64,000 nt of DNA from Prochlorococcus marinus str. MIT 9201 (GTDB lineage: Bacteria; Cyanobacteriota; Cyanobacteriia; PCC-6307; Cyanobiaceae). The stretch's first letter is position 1; each line of letters begins with the position of its first letter. Made by a program: the position numbers and the translations under genes. This document shows positions 25,694 to 34,321 of the stretch, in pieces. The notes below the pieces were generated by a model that saw only the letters and a program-made list of their open reading frames with translations, searched no databases and was not told the DNA's origin. The stretch is from the NCBI RefSeq assembly GCF_000759955.1, contig NZ_JNAL01000012.1, positions 48,851 to 112,850 of the forward strand, read 5' to 3'.

Positions 25694-26605
25694 ATGAATG
25701 TAAGTATTGTTATACCGACTTACAATAGATTACCTATATTAGAGAAATGTCTCGTTGCGCTTGAGAATCAAAAATTAAATACAAATATTAGTAATTATGA
25801 AGTAATAGTAGTTGATGATGGATCTACTGATGGAACAAGCTCATGGATAAATAAAAATAAAGCTAATCTCCCACACGTAATTTTATTTCAGCAAGAACAT
25901 GGAGGACCTGCTCTTGGAAGAAATCTGGGAGTAATTAAATCAAAATATGAAATTATTATATTCATTGATAGTGATCTCATTGTTTTAGAGAATTTTATAA
26001 ATTGCCACGTAGAAAAATTACTTGCCTCCTGGGAAAAAAATAATAAAAAATGTTTTACTTATGGCTCGGTAGTCAATACATCTAATTTTCTAAATCCTCA
26101 GAGTGAAAAATATAAAATAATGGACACTTCTTTTGCTTACTTCGCTACTGGGAATGTTGCGATATCAAAAGAATTGATTTTAAGTGTCGGATTATTCGAT
26201 ACTTCTTTTAGCCTTTACGGTTGGGAGGATTTAGAACTTGGAGAAAGATTAAAAAATATTGGGACAAAATTAATTAAGTGTCCAAATGCAGTCGGTTTTC
26301 ATTGGCATCCGCCATTTAATTGCGAACAGATAGAATCATTAATAACTCAAGAAAAAGAAAGAGCAAAAATGGCTTTAGTGTTTTATAAGAAACATCCAAA
26401 TTTAAGGGTTAGATTTATGATCCAATTAACTCCTCTTCATAATTTACTTTGGCAAATTCTTTGCTTGGGAGGACTAATCAGTGTCGATAGAATCCTTCCA
26501 TTATTAAGATTCCTAGTAAATAAAAGAAGAAATAGACTTGCACTTGAGATACTTAGGATCCCCCTAAATATGATTTACATTAAGCAGTTAACCAAATCAA
26601 GATAA
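25694..26605 (+). CDS. Family 2 glycosyltransferase
   Basis: This roughly 303-residue GT-A fold enzyme transfers a sugar from a nucleotide donor. NVSIVIPTYNRLPILEKCL opens the fold, and VVDDGSTDGT carries the first donor-binding Asp residues. DSD in IFIDSDLIVL is the metal-binding DxD. The later GWEDLELGERL matches the ED catalytic region of the GT2/GT27-like group. The C-terminal part has hydrophobic stretches that may associate with the membrane. I chose the ATG at 25694, which has AAAGGG upstream, over an in-frame GTG at 25688. The acceptor is unknown, perhaps a surface polysaccharide. Confidence 0.85.
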   Translation: MNVSIVIPTYNRLPILEKCLVALENQKLNTNISNYEVIVVDDGSTDGTSSWINKNKANLPHVILFQQEHGGPALGRNLGVIKSKYEIIIFIDSDLIVLENFINCHVEKLLASWEKNNKKCFTYGSVVNTSNFLNPQSEKYKIMDTSFAYFATGNVAISKELILSVGLFDTSFSLYGWEDLELGERLKNIGTKLIKCPNAVGFHWHPPFNCEQIESLITQEKERAKMALVFYKKHPNLRVRFMIQLTPLHNLLWQILCLGGLISVDRILPLLRFLVNKRRNRLALEILRIPLNMIYIKQLTKSR

Positions 26606-26630
26606 AAAACTTTTAGAAATACACATCACT

Positions 26631-26639
26631 TGCTAGAAT
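26631..26639 (+). promoter_or_regulatory. Probable rpsB promoter, extended -10
   Basis: TGCTAGAAT contains the extended -10 TGn plus TAGAAT (26634-26639). Transcription would begin near 26646, giving a leader of about 94 bases that holds the whole pseudoknot-forming segment before rpsB. Confidence 0.5.
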
Positions 26640-26663
26640 CGTTGAAATTAAATTAAATCCACA

Positions 26664-26727
26664 CATCTGACAGTTTCGGGTGATTAATTAATCTTAATTC
26701 CCCGTCAGATGGAGGCTAACCCGAAAC
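26664..26727 (+). promoter_or_regulatory. rpsB leader with H-type pseudoknot potential
   Basis: Four segments in the order A-B-A'-B' pair perfectly. CATCTGAC (26664-26671) pairs with GTCAGATG (26704-26711), and GTTTCGGGT (26673-26681) pairs with ACCCGAAAC (26719-26727). The stems are 8 and 9 bp and interleaved, the definition of an H-type pseudoknot, with connecting loops of 1, 22 and 7 bases. The segment is far richer in G and C than its surroundings. It lies in the rpsB 5' leader, 13 bases before the ATG, so folding would affect ribosome access. In E. coli ribosomal protein S2 represses its own mRNA through a structured leader; a similar role is proposed here by analogy. Confidence 0.65.
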
Positions 26728-26739
26728 CCTTTTTAAATT

Positions 26740-27432
26740 ATGGCTGTTGTATCACTATCAGAAATGATGGAAGCAGGTGCTCATTTTGGGCATCAAACTA
26801 GACGTTGGAATCCCAAGATGTCTAAGTATATATATTGCGCGAGAAATGGAGTTCATATTATTGATCTTGTAAAAACAGCATTATGTATGAACAATGCGTA
26901 TAAATGGACGAGAAATGCAGCAAAAAGTGGTAAACGTTTCCTGTTCGTCGGGACAAAAAAACAAGCATCAGATGTCGTAGCTCAGGAAGCTACACGATGT
27001 GGAGCTGCATATGTAAACCAAAGATGGCTGGGAGGGATGTTGACCAATTGGACAACAATGAAAGCCAGGATTGAAAGATTAAAGGATCTGGAAAGAATGG
27101 AAAGTAGTGGTTCGATAGCAATGAGGCCTAAAAAAGAAGCTGCAGTATTAAGGAGAGAACTTGAAAGATTACAAAAATACTTAGGTGGACTTAAGGGTAT
27201 GAGAAGATTACCAGATGTAGTTGTATTGGTAGATCAGAGAAGAGAATCTAATGCTGTGCTAGAAGCTAGAAAATTAGATATCTCATTAGTATCAATGTTG
27301 GATACAAACTGCGATCCGGATTTATGTGAAGTTCCAATTCCTTGTAACGATGATGCCGTTAGATCTGTGCAACTTATTTTAGGAAGACTTGCAGATGCAA
27401 TAAATGAAGGTAGAAAGAGTAATAATGCCTAA
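26740..27432 (+). CDS. rpsB: 30S ribosomal protein S2
   Basis: This 230-residue S2 protein of the small ribosomal subunit has its family signature near the start: [20 protein letters not shown], then [18 protein letters not shown] second signature is [10 protein letters not shown]. The coiled-coil protrusion (about 120-150) and [12 protein letters not shown] are normal. It is followed after 55 bases by tsf, the usual bacterial pair. The leader contains a strong pseudoknot candidate and an extended -10 promoter. Confidence 0.97.
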   Translation: MAVVSLSEMMEAGAHFGHQTRRWNPKMSKYIYCARNGVHIIDLVKTALCMNNAYKWTRNAAKSGKRFLFVGTKKQASDVVAQEATRCGAAYVNQRWLGGMLTNWTTMKARIERLKDLERMESSGSIAMRPKKEAAVLRRELERLQKYLGGLKGMRRLPDVVVLVDQRRESNAVLEARKLDISLVSMLDTNCDPDLCEVPIPCNDDAVRSVQLILGRLADAINEGRKSNNA

Positions 27433-27487
27433 AGAAAAAATTTAATTCTAATTTAAAACTTACTATTCACTTTTTTTATTATCTCAA

Positions 27488-28144
27488 ATGGGAAACATAA
27501 CAGCAAAACTTGTAAAAGATCTTAGAGACAAGACTGGCGCAGGAATGATGGACTGCAAAAAAGCACTAAAGGAAACTGATGGAAATGTAGATAAGGCTTT
27601 GGAATGGTTAAGAAAGAAAGGTATAGCTAGCGCTGAAAAGAAATCGGGAAGAGTAGCGGCTGAAGGATCAATTGGTAGTTATATTCATACTGGATCAAGA
27701 GTAGGAGTTTTACTAGAGTTAAATTGTGAAACTGATTTCGTTGCTAGAGGTGATATATTCCAATCTCTGTTGAAGGATGTCTCAATGCAGATAGCAGCCT
27801 GCCCAAATGTTGAATATGTATCAATTGATGAAATACCACAAGATGTTGTGGAAAAAGAAAAGCAGATTGAGATGGGTAGGGATGATTTGGCAGGAAAGCC
27901 AGAACAAATTAAAGAAAAAATAGTTGAAGGGAGAATAGCAAAAAGACTTAATGAGTTAGTTTTGCTTTCACAACCATACATTAAAGATAGTTCTTTAACA
28001 GTTGAAGATCTTGTCAAACAAGCAGCTGCAAAAATAGGGGAAAATATTAAAGTAAGACGCTTTACAAGATATACATTGGGTGAAGGGATCGAAAAAAATG
28101 AGATGGACTTCGCTGAAGAAGTTGCATCAATGCAATCAAACTAG
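27488..28144 (+). CDS. tsf: Translation elongation factor Ts
   Basis: EF-Ts exchanges GDP for GTP on EF-Tu. The 218-residue cyanobacterial form has the N-terminal UBA-like domain ([20 protein letters not shown]), the TDFVAR motif (about 79-84) and a shortened C-terminal region. The last 47 bases overlap the start of the next gene in another frame. It is co-directional with rpsB. Confidence 0.97.
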   Translation: MGNITAKLVKDLRDKTGAGMMDCKKALKETDGNVDKALEWLRKKGIASAEKKSGRVAAEGSIGSYIHTGSRVGVLLELNCETDFVARGDIFQSLLKDVSMQIAACPNVEYVSIDEIPQDVVEKEKQIEMGRDDLAGKPEQIKEKIVEGRIAKRLNELVLLSQPYIKDSSLTVEDLVKQAAAKIGENIKVRRFTRYTLGEGIEKNEMDFAEEVASMQSN

Positions 28145-29222
28145 TTACTTTAATGATTTGAATAATTTCAATAATTACATAGATATAGTTGAAATTAATT
28201 CCCAATTAGATAGGGCAGACAAACAAAAAAGAATATTATCTAGAAATATCTATAGGGAATATGAACTTTATCTTAATCTCTTAAGAGATCTACTTTACAT
28301 TTCTGTAGAAAAAGGGCTTAACCAAATATATAGTTATCCAACAATTAATGATAATTTCCTAAGTGAAAATAAATTCTGTAGTGTCTTTGAAAAAAAAATA
28401 AGTAAACTAATACTTTCGAATTTGCCCTTATTTACAATAGAACAATTAAAAATAAATGAAGTTGAAAAAAATACAAATAAGGAAATTAATTTTACTATTT
28501 TTGATAGTTCTACAAAAACAAAGGATGACCAAAAAGCAAGATTTCAATATGAAGATGTTTTTCAATTAGAGGAACCAATTCAGTTTCAGATTAGTAAAGA
28601 TATTTCTAACACCTCTGAATATTATCAATCGGATAATTGTGAGAAATTCGTATCACTAGATTTAGATAATAATAATTATTTATCTGATAATAATATTATT
28701 GAAAATTTAGGAATTGAAAAACAATTTATTTCATCGCTACTTGAATTAATAGGTGAAGTAAAGGTTGAAAAACCAATACTTCCAGAAAAAGACAATATTA
28801 ATCAAAAAGATATTTCACCCAAATATCAGAGTCTTAAAATTTTTAATTTAATGGACAAGTCATTGGAAAATTTACTTTTGAATCTTTCATATAAAATTAA
28901 CCAAGAATTATTTAAGGCTAATCTAATAAAAAAGTTGATATCTAAAGATTCTTTTGAATATTTAGTAGGTAAAAATTTGATGATTAAACATCCACATCCT
29001 TTTGTTATTAATTTCGAATTCAATCTAAATCGTTCATCAAAAAGCGATAATCTTCAAAGTATTATTTTCTTAAATATATCTACTGTTGAGTTGGAGTTTA
29101 AAAATTTAAATCTCTCTATTAAAAGGAATAAAATAAATGAGTTAAAAAATCAATTTCAGCGTTTGATTAAAAAAGAGACATACTGGAGGCGAAAAGCAAA
29201 AACCTTGAATAAGATACATTGA
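28098..29222 (+). CDS. Unknown protein between tsf and recG
   Basis: This is a roughly 374-residue protein rich in Asn, Ile, Lys, Leu and Ser. It begins inside tsf: the ATG at 28098 ([20 protein letters not shown]) overlaps tsf by 47 bases, and a GTG at 28080 is also possible. No known motif, membrane segment or signal peptide is visible. An acidic Asn-rich middle (about 115-225) looks poorly ordered. The N-terminal 100 and C-terminal 110 residues look folded. The C-terminus ends in a basic helical tail ([20 protein letters not shown]). It stands directly before recG and likely shares the rpsB-tsf transcript. Function unknown. Confidence 0.75.
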   Translation: MRWTSLKKLHQCNQTSYFNDLNNFNNYIDIVEINSQLDRADKQKRILSRNIYREYELYLNLLRDLLYISVEKGLNQIYSYPTINDNFLSENKFCSVFEKKISKLILSNLPLFTIEQLKINEVEKNTNKEINFTIFDSSTKTKDDQKARFQYEDVFQLEEPIQFQISKDISNTSEYYQSDNCEKFVSLDLDNNNYLSDNNIIENLGIEKQFISSLLELIGEVKVEKPILPEKDNINQKDISPKYQSLKIFNLMDKSLENLLLNLSYKINQELFKANLIKKLISKDSFEYLVGKNLMIKHPHPFVINFEFNLNRSSKSDNLQSIIFLNISTVELEFKNLNLSIKRNKINELKNQFQRLIKKETYWRRKAKTLNKIH

Positions 29223-29244
29223 AAAAAATAACTATTTTTAAGAT

Positions 29245-31701
29245 GTGACTTTTAGTGGTAATAATAATAAATTAATCAAAGATTGGATAAGACCCCTTCA
29301 AAAGTCTTTAACCATTGAAACTGAAAATAAATTTGTTAATACTCTTGGAAGAGAAAAATATTTTAACGATTATTTGTATGAATCATTGAAAAAAATAGAT
29401 AATCTAAATCTCTCAGATGAATATTTGGGGATATTTTATGAATTTTCTAAAAAATATAATCAATATAATAAATTAGATGAAAATCAAAGAAAAAGGTTAA
29501 TAATAGATACAAGAAAAAAACTTTATAAACTTGGTAAAACTTTAGAAATAGAAAATTCTAATAATATTCCTAACAAGATTATCCTGAATAATGCTGATTC
29601 TAGTTTGTCTTATGATTCAGATATTTCATTAATAAAAAATGTAGGAAAAGTTTATAAAAATAAGCTTAATGAATTAGGAATTTTTCATATAAAAGATCTA
29701 ATTAATTATTTTCCTAGAACATACCTAGACTATACTAATAGAGTTAAGATAATAAATTTAAAACCAGATAATTTATACACGTGCATTGCAAAAGTTAAAA
29801 GATTTTATATTCATAAGAGTAAAAAAAATAGTAATTTATCAATAATGAATATTGTAGTTTCTGATGAAACTTCTGCAATAAAGGTTACAAAATTTTTTTT
29901 AGGAAGAAGATTTAGATCTTATTCCTTCTTCACATCTCAAAAATCTTTGTATACTCCTGGGACTAAATTAGCAATTTCCGGTAAGGTTAAATTGACAGAG
30001 TATGGCAAAACTTTTGTAGATCCGCAGATTGAAATTCTTAATGATAACAAAGATAATTTTAATTTCTCAGGCAAAATATTACCCTTGTATTCATTAGGTG
30101 AATCATTATCAAATATGAGTTTTATAAAACTTATGAAAAAGGTACTAATTTATGCAAAGCAATATCCAGAAATTTTAAATCAAAAGCAACTTGATTCATT
30201 ATCTTTATTATCAAAGGGAGAGTCATTGATTAATATTCATTTTCCATCAACTTCACAGGCACTTATTGAGTCAAAAAAACGTTTGGTATTTGATGAGTTA
30301 CTCCTACTTCAAATAAAGTTCCTACTTAGAAAAAGAAAGACGAATAAAACTGTAACTTACCAACCATTACCTCAAAAGAAATCTTTATTAAAAGAATTTT
30401 TAAATTCTTTTCCTTTTGAATTAACAAAATCTCAAGAAAATGTTTTAAATGAAATTAAGAAAGATTTATCTAATCCCGTACCAATGTCTAGATTGCTTCA
30501 GGGAGATGTGGGAAGCGGTAAAACCATAATTGCAATAGCATCTCTTTTACTTGTTATTGAAAAAAATCTGCAAGGTGCATTTATGGTCCCAACTGAGGTA
30601 TTGGCAGAACAGCATTATAAAAATTTATTAAAATATTTGAACCCCCTTTTTGTTTCTGTTGAACTACTTACTGGGAATACCCCTCAAAAAAAGAGAAAAG
30701 AAATTTTCTCTAATTTAAATAATGGATTAGTTGATATCCTCGTAGGTACTCATGCATTATTTGAGGATAAAGTCATATTTAATGCATTAGGGATGGTCGT
30801 AATTGATGAACAACATAGATTTGGAGTTACTCAAAGAAATAGATTACTTAATAAAGGAGAGAATACTAACTTGTTGTCGATGACAGCAACACCAATTCCA
30901 AGAACTCTCGCGCTTTCTATTTATGGTGATTTAGATGTGAGTCAAATTACAGAGCTCCCTCCTGGCAGAGTTCCAATCACAACAAAAATAATTTCAGAAG
31001 ATGATTTAACTAACTTGTTCAAGATTGTTGAAGATGAGATCAATAAGGGAAAGCAAGCTTATGTGATTTTGCCACTTATAGAAGATTCAGAAAAAATGAA
31101 TTTAAGCTCTGCAAAGAAAATATTCAAACATTTATCAGAAGAGGTCTTTTTTAACAAAAAAGTTGGATTACTTCATGGCAAATTAAGTTCACAAGAAAAG
31201 AATGAAGTAATTAATTCTTTTTTAAAGAATGAAATTAATATATTGGTTTCAACCACTGTAATTGAGGTTGGCATTGATGTGCCTAATGCCACAATTATGA
31301 TTATTTATAATTCGGACAGATTTGGATTGTCCCAGCTACATCAATTAAGGGGGAGAGTTGGTAGGGGATCTACAAAATCTTTTTGTTATCTGGTAACCCC
31401 CGATAAAAATGGATTAGAAAACAAGCGACTTTGTGTTTTGCAAAAATCTAATGATGGCTTTTATATTGCTGAAAAAGACTTGGAACTAAGAGGTCCAGGC
31501 CAGATTTTAGGATATAGACAATCCGGATTGCCTGATTTTGTACTCGAAAATTTACCTAACAATAAATTTCTTATTGATAAGGCTCGTGAAGAGGCTATAA
31601 AGATTGTTAGTGATGATCCTGATTTAAAAGAAAATATTATTTTAAGGAATATACTTATTGATAATTCTGATAATAAATTTATTCATGATTTCTTGAATTG
31701 A
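29245..31701 (+). CDS. recG: ATP-dependent DNA helicase RecG
   Basis: RecG rewinds stalled replication forks and Holliday junctions. The 818-residue protein has the N-terminal wedge region (about 130-340, with INYFPRTYLDYTNRVKI) and two helicase domains. Motif I GDVGSGKT is at 420-427, motif II DEQH at 521-524, and MTATPIPRT and QLRGRVGRG follow. The first 120 residues are a charged extension with no clear motif, common in cyanobacterial RecG. The start is GTG (29245); an ATG two bases earlier is out of frame. It follows the unknown gene by 22 bases. Confidence 0.95.
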   Translation: MTFSGNNNKLIKDWIRPLQKSLTIETENKFVNTLGREKYFNDYLYESLKKIDNLNLSDEYLGIFYEFSKKYNQYNKLDENQRKRLIIDTRKKLYKLGKTLEIENSNNIPNKIILNNADSSLSYDSDISLIKNVGKVYKNKLNELGIFHIKDLINYFPRTYLDYTNRVKIINLKPDNLYTCIAKVKRFYIHKSKKNSNLSIMNIVVSDETSAIKVTKFFLGRRFRSYSFFTSQKSLYTPGTKLAISGKVKLTEYGKTFVDPQIEILNDNKDNFNFSGKILPLYSLGESLSNMSFIKLMKKVLIYAKQYPEILNQKQLDSLSLLSKGESLINIHFPSTSQALIESKKRLVFDELLLLQIKFLLRKRKTNKTVTYQPLPQKKSLLKEFLNSFPFELTKSQENVLNEIKKDLSNPVPMSRLLQGDVGSGKTIIAIASLLLVIEKNLQGAFMVPTEVLAEQHYKNLLKYLNPLFVSVELLTGNTPQKKRKEIFSNLNNGLVDILVGTHALFEDKVIFNALGMVVIDEQHRFGVTQRNRLLNKGENTNLLSMTATPIPRTLALSIYGDLDVSQITELPPGRVPITTKIISEDDLTNLFKIVEDEINKGKQAYVILPLIEDSEKMNLSSAKKIFKHLSEEVFFNKKVGLLHGKLSSQEKNEVINSFLKNEINILVSTTVIEVGIDVPNATIMIIYNSDRFGLSQLHQLRGRVGRGSTKSFCYLVTPDKNGLENKRLCVLQKSNDGFYIAEKDLELRGPGQILGYRQSGLPDFVLENLPNNKFLIDKAREEAIKIVSDDPDLKENIILRNILIDNSDNKFIHDFLN

Positions 31702-31759
31702 AAACCATCATTAGTAATTTTTGAAATATATGCCACTATAAATCAATTGCAAATTTCCA

Positions 31760-32443
31760 TTGAAAATTTGGAATAATATACCAATTAAAGATAATGGAGA
31801 TAAATTAATAGAAATCCCTAGCGACTTCAACTTTTTAGATCCCCACCCTTATTCTCATTTAGGAGCACCTTACAAAGATAAAACTTCTATCTGGAAATTA
31901 AGAGAGGAGGTAGTAAATAGATTAGTAAAAGTAAATGATTATTTGATATCAAAGAGTAGTTTTAACCTTTTAATTTATGACAGTTGGCGACCTCTAGAAG
32001 TCCAAGAATTTATGTTTAAAAGAGCATTTTTATTAGAGTGTGAAAAATCCAATATTGATATTTCTTTTGAAAATATAAAATCCTATCCATCCATTCTAAA
32101 AAAAATTGAAAAATTTTGGGCATATCCTTCTTATGACACTAGGTATCCCCCCCCTCATTCAACTGGGGGTGCATTGGATGTTTGTTTATCAGATAAAAAA
32201 GGAAGTCTTGTTGAAATGGGAAGCATGGTTGATCAAATGGATGAGACCTCAAATCCCTATTTCTATGCAAACATAAAGAATGATGAGGCAATTATTTGGA
32301 ATAGTAGAAGAACTTTATTAAGGGAAATTATGATTAAATTCGGATTTGCTCAACATCCTAATGAATGGTGGCATTTTAGTTATGGTGATCAATTATGGGC
32401 TTGGAAAAATAAAAAAGCAAATGCCTTTTATGGAAAAATCTAA
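31760..32443 (+). CDS. D-alanyl-D-alanine dipeptidase, VanX family
   Basis: This 227-residue zinc peptidase splits D-Ala-D-Ala. The motifs are DSWRPLEVQ (the SxRP region), HSTGGALDV (the SxHxxGxAxD zinc ligands His and Asp) and NEWWHFSYGDQ (the ExWH motif with catalytic Glu and third zinc ligand). No signal peptide is visible, so it is probably cytoplasmic, consistent with peptide recycling rather than vancomycin resistance. The start is TTG (31760). It is convergent with sir, three bases apart. Confidence 0.88.
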   Translation: MKIWNNIPIKDNGDKLIEIPSDFNFLDPHPYSHLGAPYKDKTSIWKLREEVVNRLVKVNDYLISKSSFNLLIYDSWRPLEVQEFMFKRAFLLECEKSNIDISFENIKSYPSILKKIEKFWAYPSYDTRYPPPHSTGGALDVCLSDKKGSLVEMGSMVDQMDETSNPYFYANIKNDEAIIWNSRRTLLREIMIKFGFAQHPNEWWHFSYGDQLWAWKNKKANAFYGKI

Positions 32444-32446
32444 ATT

Positions 32447-34234
32447 CTATTGATTTTTATTTAGTAAATTCAATATATAATTTTCATCTTGAGTATTTAT
32501 AAAATCTCCGAAATCCAAATCCAAATTACTCTTCCAATTATCAAATAATGGTTGAAGAGTTTTTTCTAAATCGTTAAGTTCCATTCTTTGCAAGTATGGT
32601 TTGGCCAGCCTTTGCAGATTTTTACTTCCCCCCAACCATAATTGGTATTTGTTTTGCCCACTTCCAACAAGTGCTAATTCGGCCATATATGGCCTGGTAC
32701 ATCCATTCGGACATCCTGTCATTCTAAATAATATTGTCTTTTGTATTTTTAGATCTAACAGTAAATTTTCAATCCTTTTTAATACATCAGGTAATATTCT
32801 TTCAGCTTCAGTCATCGCAAGACCACAAAGTGGTAACGCAGGACAAGCTAAAGCATGTCTTTGTATTTCATTGATGTTTTCTAAATTTTCGTATCCAATT
32901 TTTGATAGAGATTTTTGAATTGCACCTTTGTTTTCATTGGCGATATTACAAAGTAAAATATCTTGATTAGGTGTGAGTCTTAAATCTAAATTAAATTTTT
33001 TAACAATACTTGTGATTGTATTCTTCTTCTCCCCAGATAACCTCCCTGATAATAATGGCAAACCTACGAAATAGGAAGTTTTATTTTGTTTGTGCCAACC
33101 TAGGTAATCAATAAGAACTTTATCCGGTTCTTTCCTAATTTTTTTAATTTCTTTCTTGAAATACTTATCAAGTAGTATCTTTTTGAACCATTTAATACCT
33201 TTTCTATGAAGAAGATATTTCATTCTCGAATTTTTTCTTGATTTTCTATCGCCATAATCTCTTTGAATAGCGACAATGCTTTGTATTAATTCATAAATAT
33301 AAGGTTCTTCAACATACCCAAGTGGATCTGCAATTCTGGCAAAGGTCTCTTCATTATTATGTGTGCGACCCATACCACCTCCAACATAGAAGTTGCACCC
33401 TTCCAAGTTTCCATCTTTAGAAGTATAGGCAACTATTCCTATGTCATTGGTAAGAAGATCAACAGAATTGTCCCCAGGAACTGTCACAGCACATTTGAAT
33501 TTTCTAGGTAAATAAGTTGAACCATAAAGAGGCTCATCTTTTATCCCGCTAAAAACATTATCTTTGAATTGTAGCTTCCTAATTACTTCAATATCTTTGT
33601 CAGGCTTAATAGTGTACTCTAAATCTCCATCAGCCCAAAGCTCTAAAAAAGTGCCTTGGCCAGCCATTGGGGTGAGAAGATCTGCAACTTTTTTTGCTAA
33701 TGCTCTTGCAATTTTGTAGTCTGGCGAATCAAATGGAGCCGCAGGGGCCATAACGTTTCTATTAATGTCTCCACAAGCAGCTAATGTGGAGCCCATTGAA
33801 TTTACTATTGTTTGAATTACTTCCTTTAGGTTCTCCTTTCTAATTCCATGCATTTGAAAGGCTTGTCTTGTAGTGGCCCTAAGTGTTCCATTACCTAGTT
33901 TGTCAGATAATTCATCTAATGCTAAAAATAATTTCCCAGGGACTTCGCCGCCGGGATTTCTTAACCTAAGCATCATTTGCCAATCTTTACTTTTGCCAGG
34001 CCTTCTATTTTCCCTGTTATCTTGTTGATAACTACCATGAAATTTTAATAACTGAACTGCATCATTGGTAAAGTGATCACTTTCATTGGCTAATTCCGTA
34101 GCAAGCGGTTCCTTAAGAAATTGGCTGCTTTTCTTGAAATTTTCAAATTTAGACACTTCTAATCCATTTGCCAAACAAACCGTTTCTTCTTTGGAGGGAT
34201 CTTTTTTCTTTTTTACTTTCTCAACCTTGATCAA
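32447..34234 (-). CDS. sir: Ferredoxin-sulfite reductase
   Basis: The enzyme reduces sulfite to sulfide with six electrons from ferredoxin, for cysteine synthesis. The 595-residue protein has the four cluster cysteines at 464, 470, 508 and 512 (CPALPLC and TGCPNGC), which hold the 4Fe-4S cluster and bridge to siroheme. NVMAPAAPFDSPDY and LLTPMAGQGT favour sulfite over nitrite reductase. The start is TTG (34234). It diverges from glyS across an 87-base AT-rich gap that must carry both promoters. Confidence 0.93.
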   Translation of the reverse strand: MIKVEKVKKKKDPSKEETVCLANGLEVSKFENFKKSSQFLKEPLATELANESDHFTNDAVQLLKFHGSYQQDNRENRRPGKSKDWQMMLRLRNPGGEVPGKLFLALDELSDKLGNGTLRATTRQAFQMHGIRKENLKEVIQTIVNSMGSTLAACGDINRNVMAPAAPFDSPDYKIARALAKKVADLLTPMAGQGTFLELWADGDLEYTIKPDKDIEVIRKLQFKDNVFSGIKDEPLYGSTYLPRKFKCAVTVPGDNSVDLLTNDIGIVAYTSKDGNLEGCNFYVGGGMGRTHNNEETFARIADPLGYVEEPYIYELIQSIVAIQRDYGDRKSRKNSRMKYLLHRKGIKWFKKILLDKYFKKEIKKIRKEPDKVLIDYLGWHKQNKTSYFVGLPLLSGRLSGEKKNTITSIVKKFNLDLRLTPNQDILLCNIANENKGAIQKSLSKIGYENLENINEIQRHALACPALPLCGLAMTEAERILPDVLKRIENLLLDLKIQKTILFRMTGCPNGCTRPYMAELALVGSGQNKYQLWLGGSKNLQRLAKPYLQRMELNDLEKTLQPLFDNWKSNLDLDFGDFINTQDENYILNLLNKNQ

Positions 34235-34321
34235 CGGACCAAAACATATCTCTTTTTATACATTAGCGAAAAGCTTATTTAACTGGTAGTAAATTATATT
34301 ATTAGAAGTCATATTTTTTTC

